Assembly (NCBI GenBank): GCA_024291935.2
Contig: CM044317.1
Span: forward strand, 66,578,730 to 66,642,729
Length of the DNA: 64,000 nt
Source of the DNA: Okapia johnstoni
Lineage: Eukaryota; Chordata; Mammalia; Artiodactyla; Giraffidae
Reading direction: 5' to 3'
Under the pieces are notes generated by a model that worked only from the letters and a program-made list of their open reading frames with translations, was not told the origin of the DNA and did no database searches. The translations under genes were made by a program, and so were the position numbers. Below are positions 60,759 through 64,000 of the stretch, piece after piece (within the stretch, counting starts at the first letter, position 1; every line of letters starts with the position of its first letter).

Positions 60759-60809
<51 letters not shown>

Positions 60810-60832
60810 CACATATGTATATATATGTATAT
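60664..60832. repeat. (TA)n(CA)n microsatellite cluster
   Basis: About 170 bases of nearly pure alternating purine-pyrimidine sequence (ta, ca, tg). The open frames on both strands here encode only Tyr/Ile/Val/Cys/Thr/His repeats and are artefacts of the repeat. Confidence 0.97.
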
Positions 60833-61687
60833 TTCAGGGTAAATCAGTTAGCTATAAGCTGGCAAAAAGGTCTATTAGGGCATGAGTAGGTGAATCCAAA
60901 ACAAAAGTTTCAATTTTCCAGAAGACCTTGACAGTTTATCTATGAAACGAATATGACAGCTCTGTGTTATAAACCCTGTCAAGCCTTTTAGTCAACACCT
61001 CATCCCTAGTCAGGTCTTCTTCTTTGTCGGAATTTCTCACCATGTAGCTCCACACCTAGGCAACTTCCTGCTTTTCAAAAGTTCCCACTGAGTTTTAGAG
61101 AGTCCATGCCATGAAATCCACGTTGTTGTTTTTTTTTTTCTTTAATTTCCTTAAGTTAATTCAAATGAATTTTTGCTTCTGTAATCAGCATCTTCACTAA
61201 AACAATTTAACTGAGTCACAGCAAAGTTTAAATGAAACAGTGCAGACAAATCATATAGAACTTCATTGAGACTCACAAATAGAGGCTGATCTAAGTCATG
61301 ACTGCAATGACTGAAAGAACTAAACTAACTGAAACATATGCAGAAGCAAAGGAATAGGTGGTTAAACCATCACAAAACCACATCTCACCAGGAAGGGCTA
61401 AAGGAACCAAAGTGTTTAGCCAGGACAAGAGAGTTCTCAGAAGGTGTCTGCCTTTTTTTTTCCCCAAATGTTGAAAGCCTATCATATATGAGATGACTTC
61501 ACATACATAAAAGCAGGATGCTGTGTGGAGTGAAGAGGATAGGCAGAAATGTTTTAAGCAGTAAGACCTGATTCACCATTAAAAGAACTCTGCTATAAGA
61601 AGCTTTGCTGGGAATGCAGAAGATTTAAAGCAGACAATATTTAAAATCTTTCTAATTCTAAACTTAATTTGTGAAATAAAAAAATAA
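60833..61687. other. Unassigned DNA
   Basis: No gene is recognised. Poly(T) runs lie near 61129-61140 and 61453-61462. Confidence 0.3.
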
Positions 61688-61795
61688 ATTTGATCTTTCT
61701 GGGTCTTAGTTTCCTCTTGTGTAAAACAGCTAGGATAGTAACAGTCTTATCTACCTGCACTTGTTGGAAAAGTCCAATGAGACTTTAGAAGACTA
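61688..61795 (+). mobile_element. MIR 3' fragment
   Basis: 'tctgggtcttagtttcctct tgtgtaaaa' and 'aacagtcttatctacctgca' are the MIR 3' half. Confidence 0.55.
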
Positions 61796-61879
61796 TATAA
61801 TATTCTATAAGAGTATAAAATATAAACTGAAGAATCTACCACAGACTAATTAAAATATCCACAAAAATATGATAATTTT

Positions 61880-61975
61880 AATCCTTAAGTAAATATTTAT
61901 TGAATATTTATTATGTATCAGGCATTCCTTGAAGTTCTTAAAATGCATTAATAAACAAAACAAGGTAAAAACAAA
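61880..61975 (+). repeat. L2/MIR-type old repeat fragment
   Basis: 'tatttattgaatatttatta tgtatcaggcattcc' followed by 'cattaataaacaaaac' is a common old LINE 3' pattern. Confidence 0.45.
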
Positions 61976-62044
61976 AACAATTCTTAATAATCTGGGGAAT
62001 CTTGACCATGATCAATCACAGCATGAGCTCAAGACTCAACCATC

Positions 62045-62944
62045 TTGCAAAATTATGGGGAAATAAAAAAAGAAATTACACTCATCTCACATGCTAGTAA
62101 AGAAATGCTCAAAATTCTCCAAGCCAGGCTTCTACAGTACATGAACCATGAACTTCCAGATGTTCAAACTGGATTTAGAAAAGGCAGAGGAACCAGAGAT
62201 CAAATTGCCAACATCCACTGGATCATCGAAAAAGCAAGAGAGTTCCAGAAAAACATCTATTTCTGTTTTATTGACTATTCCAAAGCCTTTGACTGTGTGG
62301 ATGACAACAAACAGTGGAAAATTCTTAGAGAGATGGGAATACCAGACCACCTGACTTGTCTCTTGAGAAACCTGTATGCAGGTCAGGAAGCAACAATTAG
62401 AAATGGACATGGAACAACAGACTAGTTCCAAATCAGGAGAGGAGTATGCCAAGGCTGTATATTGTCACCCTGCTTATTTAATTTATATGAAGAGTACATG
62501 ATGAGAAATGCTGGGCTGGAGGAAGCACAAGCTAGAATCCAGATTGCCAGGAGAAATATCAATAATCTCAGATATGCAGATGGCACCACCCTTATGGCAG
62601 AAAGTGAAGAAGAACTAAAGAACCTCTTGATGCAAGTGAAAGAGGAGAGTGAGAAAGTTGGCTTAAAGCTCAACTTTCAGAAAACTAAGATCATGGCATC
62701 TGGTCCCATCACTTCATGGCAAATAGATGGGGAAACATTGGAAACAGTGACAGACTTTATTTTCTTGGGCTCCAAAATCACTGCAGATGGTGATTGCAGC
62801 CATAAAATTAAAAGACGCTTGCTCCTTGGAAGAAAGGCTATGATCAAACTAGACACCATATTAAAAAGCAGAGACATTGCTTTGCCAACAAATGTCCATG
62901 TAAGTCAAAGCTATGGTTTTTCTAGTAGTCATGTATGGACATAA
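62045..62944 (+). pseudogene. BovB ORF2 reverse transcriptase, two open pieces
   Basis: 62045-62425 carries motif A as FIDYSKAFD and ends at a tag where the family has tryptophan. 62462-62944 lies in the same frame and carries the motif C region. Motif C reads YADG (62573-62584), with the second catalytic aspartate replaced by glycine. An indel near 62900 ends the second piece. The C-terminus is in further broken frames. Confidence 0.88.
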
Positions 62945-63345
62945 GAGTTGGACCATAAAGCAAGCTGAATGTTGAAGAATTGATGCTATTGAACCATGGT
63001 GTTGGAGAAGATTCTTGAGAGTGCCTTGGGCTGCAAGGACATCAAACCAGGCAATTCTAATGGAAATCAGTCCTGAATATTCATTGGAAGGACTGATGCT
63101 GAAACTGAAGCTCCAATACTTTGGCCACCTGATGTGAAGAACTGACTCATTGGAAAAGACCCTGATACTGGGAAAGACTGAAGGCAGGTGGAAAAGTGGA
63201 AGACAGAGGATGAGATGGTTGGATGGCATCACCAACTCAATGGACATGAGTTTGAGCAAGCTCTGGGAGTTGGTGAAGGATAGGGAAGCCTGGCATGCTG
63301 CAGTCCATGTGGTAGTAAAGAGTCAGACACAACTGAGCAACTGAA
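62069..63345 (+). mobile_element. BovB LINE 3' half
   Basis: It starts at 'attacactcatctcacatgc' in the reverse transcriptase and ends 'gagcaactgaactg'. Opposite-strand BovB 5' sequence abuts on the right. The two are separate insertions or a rearrangement. Confidence 0.93.
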
Positions 63346-63690
63346 CTGTTCTTGAGGTTCTCGCAGCAAGAATAATGAAGTGGGTTGCCATTTCCTCCTC
63401 TAGTGATCCATGTTTTGTCAGAACTCTTCACTATGACCCATTGTCTTGGGTGGCCCTGCATAGCATGGCTCATAGCTTGATTGAGTTACACAAGCCCCTT
63501 TGCCAGGTCAAGGCATTGCTCGATGTGGGGGATTAACAAGACTCACTTTACCATTTGGCCTTCTCAGTACGCCCCGTTTTATCCCCAGGGTTTGACGTCT
63601 CACAACACTACTAAGGTAGTACTTAGGACCTGCTTCCCTAATTGTGGATAATCTGATAATTGGATAACTGACACTATTCTTGCCGCCCAA
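63346..63690 (-). mobile_element. BovB 5' region, inverted
   Basis: 63346-63406 aligns by eye in the same orientation with 23045-23105, the outermost part of the 3-kb BovB. The remainder ('tttgtcagaactcttcacta', 'ttgggtggccctgcatagca', 'gccaggtcaaggcattgctc', 'actcactttaccatttggcc') matches my memory of the BovB 5' region. The small minus-strand frame 63508-63690 (60 codons) may be part of the BovB upstream region. The outer boundary is uncertain. Confidence 0.6.
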
Positions 63691-63727
63691 CTCCTCTCTG
63701 AGAATTATTATTCTTTTGACAGGTATG

Positions 63728-63805
63728 TTCTGAAATGCTCCTTAGGAACCAGGCGCTGGGTTCTAGGCACAAGGGATACAACAATGAATAAAACATTATT
63801 CTATC
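63728..63805 (+). repeat. L2/MIR-type old repeat fragment
   Basis: 'gaaccaggcgctgggttcta ggcacaagg' and 'acaacaatgaataaaac' follow a common old LINE 3' pattern. Confidence 0.5.
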
Positions 63806-63824
63806 TTAGGATGTTTTCAGTCTG

Positions 63825-63962
63825 AAGAGGATATAGATAGATAATTTACGTATAAACATATAGAGATCTATATATATATTTATAGATCTATAAACATAGA
63901 TATATTTATATGTCATGTATTTGTGTGTGTGTGTATATATATATTTAAAATATGTGTGTGTA
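63825..63962. repeat. AT/GT-rich microsatellite
   Basis: Variants of tata, gata and tgtg repeat through the segment. The small minus-strand frame 63806-63997 is a by-product. Confidence 0.9.
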
Positions 63963-64000
63963 GGAAACTGACAACTTTCCATTTTAGATCGAATCACAGG

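Noticed and set aside
60518..60885. Frames of about 90-98 codons encoding Tyr/Ile/Cys/Val repeats
   Set aside because: They are translations of a ta/ca microsatellite on both strands, not genes.
1..64000. A new defence, mobile or biosynthetic gene system
   Set aside because: I looked for gene clusters on both strands and found only LINE and SINE debris and unassigned non-coding DNA. The unusual items are insertion structures and a probable sequencing artefact.

Overview
This window is nuclear genomic DNA from a ruminant (cattle, sheep, goat or deer type). Two signals show it. There are many copies of the RTE-class LINE BovB, and many Bov-tA SINEs, which join a tRNA-derived head to a BovB-derived tail and are confined to ruminants. 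Mammalian L1, HAL1-like, MIR, L2 and MER5A-like remnants make up the older layer. I found no host protein-coding exon, no functional tRNA or rRNA gene, no CRISPR array and no operon-like organisation. Every long reading frame I can explain is LINE ORF2 debris. The species and chromosome cannot be fixed from the sequence alone.

Layout. 0-11.8 kb: a minus-strand BovB with the least damaged reverse transcriptase frame (0.42-1.95 kb), L1 3' ends, and a strongly nested L1/BovB/SINE complex (4.6-8.7 kb), then MIR and Bov-tA copies. 11.8-15.3 kb: an anomalous block whose text looks like badly miscalled sequence rather than real DNA. 15.3-19.4 kb: an old L1 fragment, another old repeat and unassigned DNA. 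19.4-23.3 kb: an L1 3' end split by a 3.03-kb BovB that carries endonuclease and reverse transcriptase remnants. 23.4-26.7 kb: old L1 and other repeats plus Bov-tA. 26.7-33.0 kb: mostly unassigned DNA with only ancient repeats, the longest stretch free of ruminant-specific insertions. 33.0-45.8 kb: Bov-tA copies, an L1 ORF1 split by BovB, a BovB with a 326-codon frame, and old L1. 45.8-51.2 kb: one minus-strand L1 carrying four separate BovB fragments. 51.2-64 kb: largely unassigned DNA, a HAL1-like piece, two more BovB copies, a 2.3-kb 5'-truncated L1, microsatellites, and an inverted BovB 5' fragment near the right end.

The elements do not form a pathway. BovB (endonuclease plus reverse transcriptase) is the machinery thought to mobilise Bov-tA SINEs, whose tails resemble the BovB 3' end; L1 is an independent LINE system. 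Every copy here that I could follow is truncated or mutated. Target-site duplications found by eye at several insertions give the order of events: L1 and HAL1-like remnants first, then BovB and Bov-tA. All family assignments are from recognition of conserved motifs and consensus memory, not from a database search; boundaries are usually good to about 5-20 bases.
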